From positions 1-64,000 of the forward strand of contig JAIXTP010000007.1 of assembly GCA_027483895.1 (NCBI GenBank): a stretch of 64,000 nt of DNA, given 5' to 3'. Positions 49,889-58,366 of this stretch are shown piece after piece. The translations under genes were made by a program, and so were the position numbers. The stretch comes from Hyphomicrobiales bacterium (GTDB lineage: Bacteria > Pseudomonadota > Alphaproteobacteria > Rhizobiales > Beijerinckiaceae). Under the pieces are notes generated by a model that did no database searches, was not told the origin of the DNA, and saw nothing but the letters and a program-made list of their open reading frames with translations. Position 1 is the first letter of the stretch; each line of letters starts with the position of its first letter.

Positions 49889-51223
49889 ATGCCGGCTCTT
49901 CGCGACCTTCACGCCCCGAACGATCTCGAAGCGTTCTGGATGCCGTTCACGGCCAACCGCGCGTTCAAGGCGAATCCGCGGATGATCTCCGGTGCGAAGG
50001 ACATGCATTACGTGACGCCCGAGGGCCGGAAGATCCTCGACGGCGTGGCGGGTCTGTGGTGTTGCAATGCGGGCCACAACCGCGAGCCGATCGTCGAGGC
50101 GATCCGGGCGCAGGCGGGCGAACTCGATTATTCCCCGGCCTTCCAATTCGGCCATCCGAAGGCCTTCGCGCTGGCCTCGCGGATCGCGGCGATGGCGCCG
50201 GGCGATCTCGACCATGTGTTCTTCGCCAATTCGGGCTCCGAGGCGGTGGATACCGCGCTCAAGATCGCGCTCGCTTATTGGCAGGCGAAGGGCGAGGGCC
50301 GCCGGACCCGGCTGATCGGGCGCGAGCGCGGCTATCACGGCGTCGGCTTCGGCGGCATTTCGGTGGGCGGCATCGTTTCCAACCGCAAGATGTTCGGCAC
50401 CATGCTCGCGGGCGTCGACCATCTGCCGCACACCTATGACCGCTCGCAGCAGGCCTTCACCAAGGGCGAGCCGGAATGGGGCGCCCATCTCGCGGACGAA
50501 CTCGAGCGCATCGTGACGCTGCACGACGCCTCGACCATCGCAGCGGTGATCGTGGAGCCCATGGCGGGTTCGACCGGCGTGCTGCCGCCGCCCAAGGGCT
50601 ATCTGAAGCGGCTGCGCGGGATCTGCGACAAATACGGCATCCTGCTGATCTTCGACGAGGTGATCTCGGGCTTCGGGCGCCTCGGCACGGCCTTCGCGGC
50701 CGAGCGCTACGACGTGCTGCCGGACATGATCACCTTCGCGAAGGCCGTGAACTCGGGCACCGTGCCGATGGGCGGCGTGATCGCACGCAAGGGCATCCAT
50801 GACGCTTTCATGAGCGGGCCCGAGCACGTGATCGAACTGTTCCACGGCTACACCTATTCCGGCCATCCGCTGGCCGCCGCGGCGGGGCTCGCAACGCTCG
50901 ACCTCTATCGCGAGGAAAAGCTGTTCGAGCGTTGCGCGGCCATGGAGCCGCGCTGGGCCGACGCCGTGATGACGCTGAAGGGGCTGCCGAACGTGCTCGA
51001 CATCCGCACCGTGGGGCTGGTCGCGGCGATCGATCTGGCGTCCTTGCCCGACGGCGTGGGCCGGCGCGCCTTCGACGCCATGGACCGGGCCTTCCGCGAT
51101 TTCGACCTGATGATCCGCGTGACGGGCGACACGATCGCGCTGACGCCGCCCTTGATCATCTCGGAGAACGGGATCGACGAGCTGATCGACAAGGTGGGCC
51201 GGGTGATCCGCGCGGTGGCGTGA
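49889..51223 (+). CDS. class III omega-aminotransferase (beta-alanine/omega-amino acid:pyruvate type)
   Basis: 444 residues, PLP-dependent. FWMPFTANRAFKANPRM, VAGLWCCNAGHNREPI, FFANSGSEAVDTALKIA, GRERGYHGVGFGGISVGG, LLIFDEVISGFGRLG and the Schiff-base Lys in ITFAKAVNSGTVPMG are characteristic of omega-amino acid:pyruvate transaminases. Probable donors are beta-alanine, taurine-like or polyamine-derived amines. ATG 49889 is preceded by AGGAG at a spacing of 6; an upstream ATG (49826) gives no family match. A repeat array follows. Confidence 0.92.
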   Translation: MPALRDLHAPNDLEAFWMPFTANRAFKANPRMISGAKDMHYVTPEGRKILDGVAGLWCCNAGHNREPIVEAIRAQAGELDYSPAFQFGHPKAFALASRIAAMAPGDLDHVFFANSGSEAVDTALKIALAYWQAKGEGRRTRLIGRERGYHGVGFGGISVGGIVSNRKMFGTMLAGVDHLPHTYDRSQQAFTKGEPEWGAHLADELERIVTLHDASTIAAVIVEPMAGSTGVLPPPKGYLKRLRGICDKYGILLIFDEVISGFGRLGTAFAAERYDVLPDMITFAKAVNSGTVPMGGVIARKGIHDAFMSGPEHVIELFHGYTYSGHPLAAAAGLATLDLYREEKLFERCAAMEPRWADAVMTLKGLPNVLDIRTVGLVAAIDLASLPDGVGRRAFDAMDRAFRDFDLMIRVTGDTIALTPPLIISENGIDELIDKVGRVIRAVA

Positions 51224-51257
51224 GGGCGGGCGCGCCGGAACGGTGCGGCGGCGGTCT

Positions 51258-51558
51258 CATGGTTCGAGACGGCGCTGTCGCGCCTCCTCACCATGAGGGA
51301 GCATCGCAAGGGGTGACGAGTCCCTGCCCGTGTCATCCCGGGCGGCGCAGCCGACCCGGGATCCGGAAAGCGGTCGGGCGTCGAGCGGGTTCAAGGCTTA
51401 CTGGATCCCGGCTCTCCGCTGCGCTGCGGCCGGGATGACACGGCGAGGCTTTCTCCCGTCATTGCGAGGAGCGAAGGCGACGAAGCAAGCCAGAAGAAGC
51501 GGGCGTAGAGCTCCACGCGGGGCCTTTTCCGGATTGCTTCGCTTCGCTCGCAATGACG
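51258..51558 (+). repeat. repeat array D-B-A between the omega-aminotransferase gene and rsmD
   Basis: Family D at 51258-51298 (CATGGTTCGAGACGGCG...CTCCTCACCATGAGGG), family B at 51330-51441 and family A at 51457-51558, filling the space between two convergent genes. No gene is seen in 51224-51580. Confidence 0.85.
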
Positions 51559-51580
51559 AGGTGAACTCGCGAGGCGTGCG

Positions 51581-52132
51581 TCAGACCCGGGCGTAGACGA
51601 CCTGCGTGTCGCCGTAGGTGCGGCGGTCCAGTTGCTCGAAGCCTTCGGGCAGGACGAGGGCGGTCTCGGCGCTTTCTTCGACGACGATCAGCGCGCCGGA
51701 CGCGAGCCAGCCGCCGTCGCGCGCGGCGACGAGCGCCGGGGGCGCGAGATCGCGGCCGTAGGGCGGGTCGCAGAAGACGAGCGAGAACGGCGCGTTGGGG
51801 TGGACCGGGCCGAGCTTCGTCGCGTCGCGGCGGAAGACCTTGGTGATGCCCGCCATGCCGAGCGCGTCGACATTGGCGCGGACGAGCCCGCGGCCCTCGG
51901 CGGAATCGTCGACGAAGAGCGCATAGGACGCGCCGCGGGACAGGGCTTCGAGCCCCATGGCGCCGGTGCCCGCGAAGAGATCGAGGACGCGGGCGCCCTC
52001 GATCGGATCGTCATAGGCATGCGCGAGCACGTTGAAGATGCTCTCGCGCAGACGGTCGGACGTCGGCCGGACCGCCGAGGAGGACGGTCCGGTCAGAGTG
52101 CGACCCTTGAAACGGCCGGAAACGATGCGCAT
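51581..52132 (-). CDS. rsmD: RsmD, 16S rRNA (guanine966-N2)-methyltransferase
   Basis: 183 residues. MRIVSGRFKGRTL is the usual start; the AdoMet loop is VLDLFAGTGAMGLEALSRGA and the catalytic motif is FCDPPYGRD. It modifies 16S rRNA in the 30S head during assembly. It lies 12 bases after the rluB-like gene, in the same direction, and is probably co-transcribed. Confidence 0.94.
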   Translation of the reverse strand: MRIVSGRFKGRTLTGPSSSAVRPTSDRLRESIFNVLAHAYDDPIEGARVLDLFAGTGAMGLEALSRGASYALFVDDSAEGRGLVRANVDALGMAGITKVFRRDATKLGPVHPNAPFSLVFCDPPYGRDLAPPALVAARDGGWLASGALIVVEESAETALVLPEGFEQLDRRTYGDTQVVYARV

Positions 52133-52144
52133 CCGACCCTGCCG

Positions 52145-54568
52145 TCAGCGATCGTCCCGACGGGGACGACGCGGCGCGCCGCCCGACGGACGCCCGCCGC
52201 CCGGACGACCGCCGCCCGGGCCGCCGCGCGGCTTGAACGGGCGGTCCCCGCCTTCGCTGCGCGGACGCGCGGGCCGGTCGCCGCCTTCGCCGCGGGCGCG
52301 GAAGGGACGATCGCCCTCCTCGCGACGCGGACGCGCGGACCGGTCGTCGTTCGAGCGGCTGCGGAACGGCCGGTCGCCGCCCTCGCTGCGGGCGCGGAAG
52401 GGACGATCGCCCTCCTCGCGACGCGGACGCGCGGGCCGGTCGTCGTTCGAACGGCTGCGGAAGGGTCGGTCACCGCCCTCGCTTCGGGCGCGGAAGGGAC
52501 GATCGCCCTCCTCGCGACGCGGACGCGCGGGGCGGTCGTCTCCCGAACGGCTGCGGAACGGGCGGTCGCCGCCTTCGCTGCGGGCGCGGAAGGGCCGGTC
52601 GCCCTCCTCGCGACGCGGATGCGCGGGCCGGTCGTCGTTCGTACGGCTGCGGAAGGGCCGCTCGCCGCCTTCGCCGCGGGCGCGGAAGGGACGATCGCCC
52701 TCCTCGCGACGCGGACGCGCGGGCCGATCGTCGTTCGAGCGGCTGCGGAAGGGGCGGTCTCCGCCTTCGCTACGGGCACGGAAAGGACGATCACCCTCCT
52801 CGCGGCGCGGCCGGAACGGCTTGTCTTGCCGGTCGGCGCGCGGGGCGCGGCGGGGTTCGTCCTCGCGGATCTCCTCGCGGGGCTCCGACTTCACGCGTTC
52901 GACGAGAACCTTGCGGCCCTTGGGGCTTTCGATGCGGCCGGCACGTTCATGCGTGCGCTCGCCGCTTTCCGAGCGGGCCGCCTTGGGGTCGGCGCCGCGG
53001 CGCGGAACGCGCGCCTTGGGCGTGCGCGGCGCGTCCGGATCCTCGTCCGCACGCCAGATCGAGCGCAGGGGCTCGGTCGGGGCGCGGCGCTTCGGCCGGG
53101 GCTTTTCCTCGACGCTCTCCTCGCGGTCGCGGCCGAAACGGCCGCGCGGGCGGTCGCCGTCGCGGTCGCCGAAGCCGCGGTCGTCGTCGCGGGGGCGACG
53201 GGCGGGGCGGTCGCCCTCGTCCCCCCGACCCTGCCACTCGCGTTTCTTCGGGTGGAAGTCCTCGTCCTCGTAGACGAAGACGGGCGCGTCGAAATCGACT
53301 TCGGCTTCGGCCGCGAGCGTTTCGCCGAGCTGATCCTTGAGGATCGCCGTACGCACTTCCTCGACCGAGCCTTCGGGCAGGTCGTTGAGCTGGAACGGGC
53401 CGAAGGACACGCGGATGAGGCGGTTCACCTGCAGGCCGAGATGTTCGAGGACGCGCTTGACCTCGCGGTTCTTGCCCTCTCGCAGGCCCAGCGTCAGCCA
53501 GACATTGTCGCCCTGCTCGCGCTGGATCTCGGCCTCGATCGGGCCGTAATGCATGTCGTCGACGGTGATCCCGTCGGCGAGCGCGTCGAGATCGGCCTGC
53601 GTGATGGAGCCGTAGGCGCGGACGCGATAGCGGCGCAGCCAGCCGGTCGACGGATGCGAGATGACGCGGGCGAGGCCGCCGTCGTTCGTCAGCAGCAGCA
53701 GGCCCTCGGTGTTGATGTCGAGGCGACCGATGGTGACGACGCGCGGCAGGCCCGGCGGCAGGGAGGCGAACACCGTGGGCCGGCCTTCCGGATCCCAGGC
53801 GGTCGTCACGAGGCCCGCGGGCTTGTGATAGAGGAAGAGGCGCGTGCGCTCCTTGGTCGGGATCGGCTTGCCGTCGACCATGACGACGTCGCGCTCGGTG
53901 ACGTCGAGGGCCGGGCTCGTCAGGACCTCGCCGTTGACCGCGACGCGGCCCTCCTCGATCCACGCCTCGGCATCGCGGCGCGAGCAGAGGCCCGCACGCG
54001 CGATGACCTTCGCCACGCGGTCCTTGAAGGTCTTGCGGATCTTCGGACCCTTTTCGCGACGATCCGGACCGGCACCGCGGCCGCGGTCCTCGAAGCGGGG
54101 GCGGAACGAGCGCTCCCCGTCCTCGCGACGCGGGCGGAAGGGACGATCCTCGCCGGAGCGGGCGCGGAACGGGCGGTCTCCGTCCTCGCGGCGCGGACGC
54201 GCGGGACGGTCGTCGCCTGAACGGGCGCGGAAGGGGCGGTCGCTGTCCTCGCGGCGCGGACGCGCGGGGCGGTCGTCGCCTGAACGGGCCCGGAAGGGAC
54301 GGTCTGCGTCCTCGCGGCGCGGACGCGCGGGGCGGTCGTCGCCGGAGCGGGCGCGGAAGGGACGGTCTCCGTCCTCGCGACGCGGACGCGCGGGTCGGTC
54401 GTCGCCGGAGCGGGCGCGGAAGGGACGGTCGCCGTCGTCACGACGGGGACGGTCGCCGGCGTCGCGCGGGCGCGACGGGCGTTCGGTGCGGGAGCCGGGA
54501 CGGCGTGAATCGTCCCGGGGCGGACGGCCTCGGCCGCCGCCGCCGCGGTTTTTGCTGTCGTCTGTCAT
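52145..54568 (-). CDS. rluB: RluB-type 23S rRNA pseudouridine synthase with long Arg/Asp-rich repeat tails
   Basis: 807 residues. The catalytic core sits at about residues 175-420: an S4 domain (VAKVIARAGLCSRRDAEAW) and the synthase domain with the catalytic Asp in IGRLDINTEGLLLL and REGKNREVKRVLEHLGLQVN. A typical RluB is about 250-300 residues. The rest is low complexity: an N-terminal tail with five 21-residue repeats (residues 48-152) and a C-terminal tail with five 32-residue repeats (594-753), both rich in RPFRAR and DDRPARPRR. These tails probably bind RNA or drive phase separation (inference). ATG 54568. Confidence 0.92.
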   Translation of the reverse strand: MTDDSKNRGGGGRGRPPRDDSRRPGSRTERPSRPRDAGDRPRRDDGDRPFRARSGDDRPARPRREDGDRPFRARSGDDRPARPRREDADRPFRARSGDDRPARPRREDSDRPFRARSGDDRPARPRREDGDRPFRARSGEDRPFRPRREDGERSFRPRFEDRGRGAGPDRREKGPKIRKTFKDRVAKVIARAGLCSRRDAEAWIEEGRVAVNGEVLTSPALDVTERDVVMVDGKPIPTKERTRLFLYHKPAGLVTTAWDPEGRPTVFASLPPGLPRVVTIGRLDINTEGLLLLTNDGGLARVISHPSTGWLRRYRVRAYGSITQADLDALADGITVDDMHYGPIEAEIQREQGDNVWLTLGLREGKNREVKRVLEHLGLQVNRLIRVSFGPFQLNDLPEGSVEEVRTAILKDQLGETLAAEAEVDFDAPVFVYEDEDFHPKKREWQGRGDEGDRPARRPRDDDRGFGDRDGDRPRGRFGRDREESVEEKPRPKRRAPTEPLRSIWRADEDPDAPRTPKARVPRRGADPKAARSESGERTHERAGRIESPKGRKVLVERVKSEPREEIREDEPRRAPRADRQDKPFRPRREEGDRPFRARSEGGDRPFRSRSNDDRPARPRREEGDRPFRARGEGGERPFRSRTNDDRPAHPRREEGDRPFRARSEGGDRPFRSRSGDDRPARPRREEGDRPFRARSEGGDRPFRSRSNDDRPARPRREEGDRPFRARSEGGDRPFRSRSNDDRSARPRREEGDRPFRARGEGGDRPARPRSEGGDRPFKPRGGPGGGRPGGGRPSGGAPRRPRRDDR
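52310..52789 (-). repeat. tandem repeat, 5 x 96 bp, C-terminal tail of the rluB-like gene
   Basis: Five in-frame copies of a 32-residue unit (RPFRARSEGGDRPFRSRSN then DDRPARPRREEGD), differing mainly by single residues (for example NDD versus GDD, PARP versus PAHP). Unit length is a multiple of three, so expansion or contraction keeps the frame. Confidence 0.9.
54113..54427 (-). repeat. tandem repeat, 5 x 63 bp, N-terminal tail of the rluB-like gene
   Basis: Five in-frame copies of a 21-residue unit built on RPFRARSGDDRPARPRRED followed by GD, AD or SD. It shares its sub-motifs with the C-terminal array, suggesting a common origin. Confidence 0.9.
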
Positions 54569-54620
54569 CGAGCGCTGATAGCAGAGAGCGGACCCCGTTG
54601 CGAGTGTCCGCTTCCGAAAT

Positions 54621-55085
54621 ATGACCGCACCCGCCCGACCGACGACCTCGACGCCGATGGATCCGGCCTTCGACGCCGCCCGTGCCGCCGCCGAAAGGGG
54701 CGAGGTGCCGGTGGGTGCCGTCGTGGTGCGCGACGGCGAGGTGCTGGCCGCGGCGGGGAACCGGACGCTGGAGGACGCGGACCCCACGGCCCATGCCGAG
54801 ATGCTGGCGATCCGCGAGGCGTGCCGCAGGCTCGGCTCCGAGCGGCTCGTCGGCTGCGATCTCTATGTGACGTTGGAACCCTGCGCGATGTGCGCCGCCG
54901 CGATCTCCTTCGCGCGCATCCGGCGGGTCTATTTCGGGGCCTCGGACCCCAAGGGAGGCGCGGTGGAGCACGGGCCGCGCTTCTTCGCTCAGCCCACCTG
55001 CCACCACGCCCCCGAGGTCTATGGCGGCATCCGCGAGAGCGAGGCGGCGGAGCTGCTCAGGTCCTTCTTTTCCGCCCGGCGCTGA
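54621..55085 (+). CDS. tadA: TadA, tRNA(adenine34) deaminase
   Basis: 154 residues. Makes inosine at the wobble position of tRNA-Arg. Zinc motifs are intact: HAEMLAIREA (His and the proton-shuttling Glu) and EPCAMCAAAISFARI (two Cys). VPVGAVVVRDGEVLAAAGN precedes them. The gene is divergent from the rluB-like gene with 52 bases between, and its 3' end overlaps the patatin gene on the other strand by 29 bases. Confidence 0.93.
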   Translation: MTAPARPTTSTPMDPAFDAARAAAERGEVPVGAVVVRDGEVLAAAGNRTLEDADPTAHAEMLAIREACRRLGSERLVGCDLYVTLEPCAMCAAAISFARIRRVYFGASDPKGGAVEHGPRFFAQPTCHHAPEVYGGIRESEAAELLRSFFSARR

Positions 55086-55932
55086 GTTTCGGCGCGATCA
55101 GCGCTTCGAGACGGCGTTTCACCTCGTCGCGCACGGGGTCGGCCGCGCGGAAGATGGCCTTGGCCTTCAGGAAATCGAGGATCCGGTACTGCTCGACGTC
55201 GGGGCGGATCAGGATGTCGGGGCCGCCCGCGGCGATCTTCTCGGCCACGATGGCGCTCTGCATGATCTGCGCGGAGGCGAACATGGAATCCAGCGCCTCG
55301 GGCGGCTTGTCGCCGTCGCCGGACGGGCCGCCCGCGACGTCCACGGCCATGACCGTGGGGGCGCGGTTGCGAAGCCGGTCGAAGGGCAGCGGATTGACGA
55401 CGCCGCCGTCGATCAGCCAATGCCCGCCGCCCCGGACGGCGCGGGCGAGGCCGGGAACGGCCATCGAGGCCGCGACGGCCGTGACCAACGGGCCGGAATC
55501 GAAGGCGACCTCGCAGCGGCCGTAATAATCGGTCGCGACGGCGGTGAAGGGGATCGCGAGATCCTCGAACCGGTCCGGAACGCTCTCCGGCCAGAAGATG
55601 TCGAGCACCTTTTCGGGATCGAGCAGAACGGGATTGGCGAGGCCCTTCACGAAGAGATCGGTGAGCTTGCCGACCCGCGCTTCGAGCAGGCGCGAGAGCA
55701 CGCGGGCGGGATCGCGGAACTGTTCGAGGACGTGGCGGCGGAGGTCCTTGGCGGGAATGCCCGCCGCATAGGCCGCGCCGACGACCGCGCCGATGGACGT
55801 CCCCGCGATGGCGACCGGGCGGATGCCGAGATCGTCGAAGGCTTCGAGCACGACGATATGGGCGAGCCCGCGCGCGCCGCCGCTGCCCAGAGCGAGGGCG
55901 ACGGCGGGTTCGGAGGGCGGGGCGGCGATCAT
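55057..55932 (-). CDS. patatin-like phospholipase (RssA-like)
   Basis: 291 residues. The oxyanion motif LALGSGGARGLAHI, the nucleophile Ser in AGTSIGAVVGAAY and the catalytic Asp in LIDGGVVNPLP form the Ser-Asp dyad of bacterial patatins (RssA group). Probably a cytoplasmic or peripheral lipid acyl hydrolase; substrate unknown. ATG 55932 precedes the first motif. It converges on tadA. Confidence 0.9.
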   Translation of the reverse strand: MIAAPPSEPAVALALGSGGARGLAHIVVLEAFDDLGIRPVAIAGTSIGAVVGAAYAAGIPAKDLRRHVLEQFRDPARVLSRLLEARVGKLTDLFVKGLANPVLLDPEKVLDIFWPESVPDRFEDLAIPFTAVATDYYGRCEVAFDSGPLVTAVAASMAVPGLARAVRGGGHWLIDGGVVNPLPFDRLRNRAPTVMAVDVAGGPSGDGDKPPEALDSMFASAQIMQSAIVAEKIAAGGPDILIRPDVEQYRILDFLKAKAIFRAADPVRDEVKRRLEALIAPKLSAGRKRRT

Positions 55933-55993
55933 GGGCGGGAGCTTAGCGCGGTTCGATGAGGGTTGTCCTCGGGCGTCGGGGGACGGGCGGTTT

Positions 55994-56154
55994 ACTGGAT
56001 CCCGGCTCTCCGCTGCGCTGCGGCCGGGATGACACGCAAGGGCTTTCTCCCGTCATTGCGAGCGGAGCGAAGCAATCCAGTCGGGTGCAGGGCAGGGCGC
56101 TCCACGCCGACCGTCATCTGGATTGCTTCGTCGCTGACGCTCCTCGCAATGACG
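55994..56154 (+). repeat. half family B plus family A between patatin and APH-like gene
   Basis: The right half of family B (CTGGATCCCGGCTCTCC...GGCCGGGATGACAC) is at 55994-56035 and a full family A element at 56051-56154. They separate two minus-strand genes; the patatin start is 62 bases away. Confidence 0.82.
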
Positions 56155-56178
56155 GAAGAGGGCGATGCTTGGTCGGGC

Positions 56179-57258
56179 TCACCCCGCCTTCTGCGCGTAG
56201 GACCAGGCGGTGGCGGCGAGGGGGCGGACTTGGGCGGCCATGGCCGCGGCGTTCTCGTTGGATGCGGTGCCGTCGCGGACGCGACCGACGATGCCCTGCA
56301 GGATCGCCGCGAGGCGGAAGAAATTATAGGCCAGCAGCACCTCGAAATGCGGGATTTCGGGCAGCCCGGCACGCGCGGCGTAACGCGCGGCATAGGCTTC
56401 GAGCGTCGGGATGCCCGTGGCGGCGAAATCGATGCCGAGCAGGCTGCCGGTGCCCGCGCCCGTCTCCGAACGCGGCATGACCCAGGTCATGAAATGATAG
56501 ACGGCGTCGGCGACGGGATCGCCGAGGGTGGCGAGTTCCCAATCGAGCACCGCGGCGACGCGGGGCGCGTCTGGCGCGAGGATGAGATTGTCGAGCCGGT
56601 AATCGCCGTGCACGAGCGCGGGGCGGCTCGTGGGGGGAACGCGGTCCGGCAACCACGCCATCAGCCGGTCCATTTCCGGAATGCTCTCGGTCTCGCTCGC
56701 ACGGTAGTTCTCGCTCCAGCGCTTCACCTGCCGGGCGACATAGCCCTCGGGCCGGCCGAAATCGCCGAGGCCGAGCGCTTCGGGATCGAAGGCGTGAAGA
56801 CGCGCGAGCGTCTCGTTCATCGCGTCGTAGACCGCCGCGCGCTCGGCGGGATCGGAGTCGGGCATGGCCGGGTCCCAGATCACCCGGCCGGCGACATGGT
56901 CCATCACATAGAATTCGCTGCCGATGACGCCCTCGTCCGTGCAGTGGAGGAGCGGGCGCGCGACCGGGAAGCCCGCTTTCGAGAGTGCCGAGAGCACGCG
57001 GAATTCGCGGTCGACCGCATGGGCGGAGGCCAGCAGCTTGCCCGGCGGCTTGCGGCGCAGCACCCAGGAGCCGCCCGCGCCGGTGATGAGATAGGTCGGG
57101 TTCGACTGGCCGCCCTTGAACTGGCCGATCGCCACGTCGCGGTCGATGCCGGGGACGCGCTCGGCCAGCCATGCGGCGAGCTTCTTCACGTCGACGCCGT
57201 GGGAGGCGGGCAGGTCGCGGGTTCCGGAAAAGGCGTTCTGGCGGTCGAGCTTGGTCAT
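56179..57258 (-). CDS. phosphotransferase family (APH-fold) protein, ACAD10/11 N-terminal domain-like
   Basis: 359 residues. Aminoglycoside phosphotransferase fold with GGQSNPTYLIT, LVHGDYRLDNLILAPD (Brenner-type HGDxxxxN catalytic loop) and VAAVLDWELATLGDPVADA (DFG-equivalent DWE). Bacterial stand-alone members accompany acyl-CoA dehydrogenases and probably phosphorylate small hydroxylated acyl substrates; antibiotic resistance is unlikely. Start ATG 57258 overlaps the hydrolase stop (ATGA at 57255-57258), so both are coupled. Confidence 0.88.
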   Translation of the reverse strand: MTKLDRQNAFSGTRDLPASHGVDVKKLAAWLAERVPGIDRDVAIGQFKGGQSNPTYLITGAGGSWVLRRKPPGKLLASAHAVDREFRVLSALSKAGFPVARPLLHCTDEGVIGSEFYVMDHVAGRVIWDPAMPDSDPAERAAVYDAMNETLARLHAFDPEALGLGDFGRPEGYVARQVKRWSENYRASETESIPEMDRLMAWLPDRVPPTSRPALVHGDYRLDNLILAPDAPRVAAVLDWELATLGDPVADAVYHFMTWVMPRSETGAGTGSLLGIDFAATGIPTLEAYAARYAARAGLPEIPHFEVLLAYNFFRLAAILQGIVGRVRDGTASNENAAAMAAQVRPLAATAWSYAQKAG

Positions 57259-58163
57259 GCGGCGAGGAAGGGCAGGAGGGTTTCGAGGGTCGCGGCGGGG
57301 TTTTCCTCCGCCACGAAATGGCCCGCGTCCACGGCCCGGCCTTCGGCCTGCGGCGCGAAACTCGCGATCCATTGGTTGAGCGGGCCGCCCGCGGCGGGAA
57401 TGCCCGCGGAGCCCCAGATGATCGAAACGGGGCAGAAGATGCGCTTGCCCATCGCGAGATCGGCGCGGTCATGCTCCACGTCGACCGTCGCGCCGGCGCG
57501 ATAATCCTCGCAACAGGCGTGGATGCGGGCCGGTTCGGAGAAGAAGGCGCGGTAGTCATCCAGCGCGCGCGGGTCGAAGGCTTCGAGGTTCCGGTCGCGC
57601 GTCCAGCTCGCGATGGTGTGATCGATCCACATCGTCGGTGCGCCTTCGAGCAGCCTTTCGGGCATCGGCTTCGGCTGGGCAAGGAAGGCCCAGTGATAGA
57701 CCTTCAGCGCGCGTGCGGCGTCCATCGTGTCCCACATCACGACGGTGGGCGCGATGTCGAGCAGCGCGAGCCGCTCCACGCGGGCGGGATGGTCGAGCGC
57801 GAGGCGATAGGAGACGCGGGCGCCGCGGTCGTGGCCGACCACGCGGAAGCGGTCATGGCCGAGCGCGTCCATCACGGCGATCATGTCCTCGGCCATCGCG
57901 CGCTTGGAATAGAAGGCGTGCGCCGCGTCGCCCTCGGGCGCGGAGGACCGGCCGTAGCCCCTGAGATCCGGCATCACGAGCGTGAAGCGCCCGGCCAGAA
58001 CGGGGGCGAGGCGGTGCCACATCGCATGGGTCTGCGGGAAGCCGTGAACGAGCAGGAGCGGCGGGCCGGACCCCATGACGCGGACGAAGATGCGGCCCGC
58101 GGCGGTCGCGACCTCGCGGGTGGTCGATCCGGGAAACAGCGCGTCCATGCGGGGCCTCGTCAT
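57255..58163 (-). CDS. alpha/beta hydrolase, haloacetate (fluoroacetate) dehalogenase-like
   Basis: 302 residues. The nucleophile is Asp in VVGHDRGARVSYRLALDHP, the arrangement of fluoroacetate dehalogenases (Asp with two Arg for the carboxylate). The halide pocket residues His-Trp (YHWAFL) and Tyr (EDYRAG), and the catalytic His in DAGHFVAEENP, are also visible. These are the residues that define the Rhodopseudomonas palustris enzyme; substrate here could also be another alpha-halo acid or an epoxide. It is followed by an overlapping APH-fold gene. ATG 58163; an alternative ATG lies 5 codons downstream. Confidence 0.85.
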   Translation of the reverse strand: MTRPRMDALFPGSTTREVATAAGRIFVRVMGSGPPLLLVHGFPQTHAMWHRLAPVLAGRFTLVMPDLRGYGRSSAPEGDAAHAFYSKRAMAEDMIAVMDALGHDRFRVVGHDRGARVSYRLALDHPARVERLALLDIAPTVVMWDTMDAARALKVYHWAFLAQPKPMPERLLEGAPTMWIDHTIASWTRDRNLEAFDPRALDDYRAFFSEPARIHACCEDYRAGATVDVEHDRADLAMGKRIFCPVSIIWGSAGIPAAGGPLNQWIASFAPQAEGRAVDAGHFVAEENPAATLETLLPFLAA

Positions 58164-58251
58164 GCGCTTCGTCGGGCGAGCATAGCGCGGGATTTACGAT
58201 CGCGCTCCTCGTGCCGGGAACAACACCTCCGCCTCGCGGGAGGCTCTCTTC

Positions 58252-58338
58252 CGTCATTGCGAGCGAAGCGAAGCAATCCAGCCCTGAAGGCGCGCGTTCT
58301 CTGGATTGCTTCGTCGCTCTCGCTCCTCGCAATGACGG
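58252..58338 (+). repeat. family A palindromic repeat (short core)
   Basis: CGTCATTGCGAGCGAAGCG...CCTCGCAATGACGG with a core shorter than usual (total about 87 bases), between the dehalogenase-like gene and purD. Confidence 0.82.
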
Positions 58339-58366
58339 GAGGGGCGTCGTACGCGCCCCGCGCCGT

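Noticed and set aside
52310-54427. Regular repeats resembling a CRISPR array
   Set aside because: Unit lengths (63 and 96 bp) are contiguous without unique spacers and lie in frame inside the pseudouridine synthase gene.
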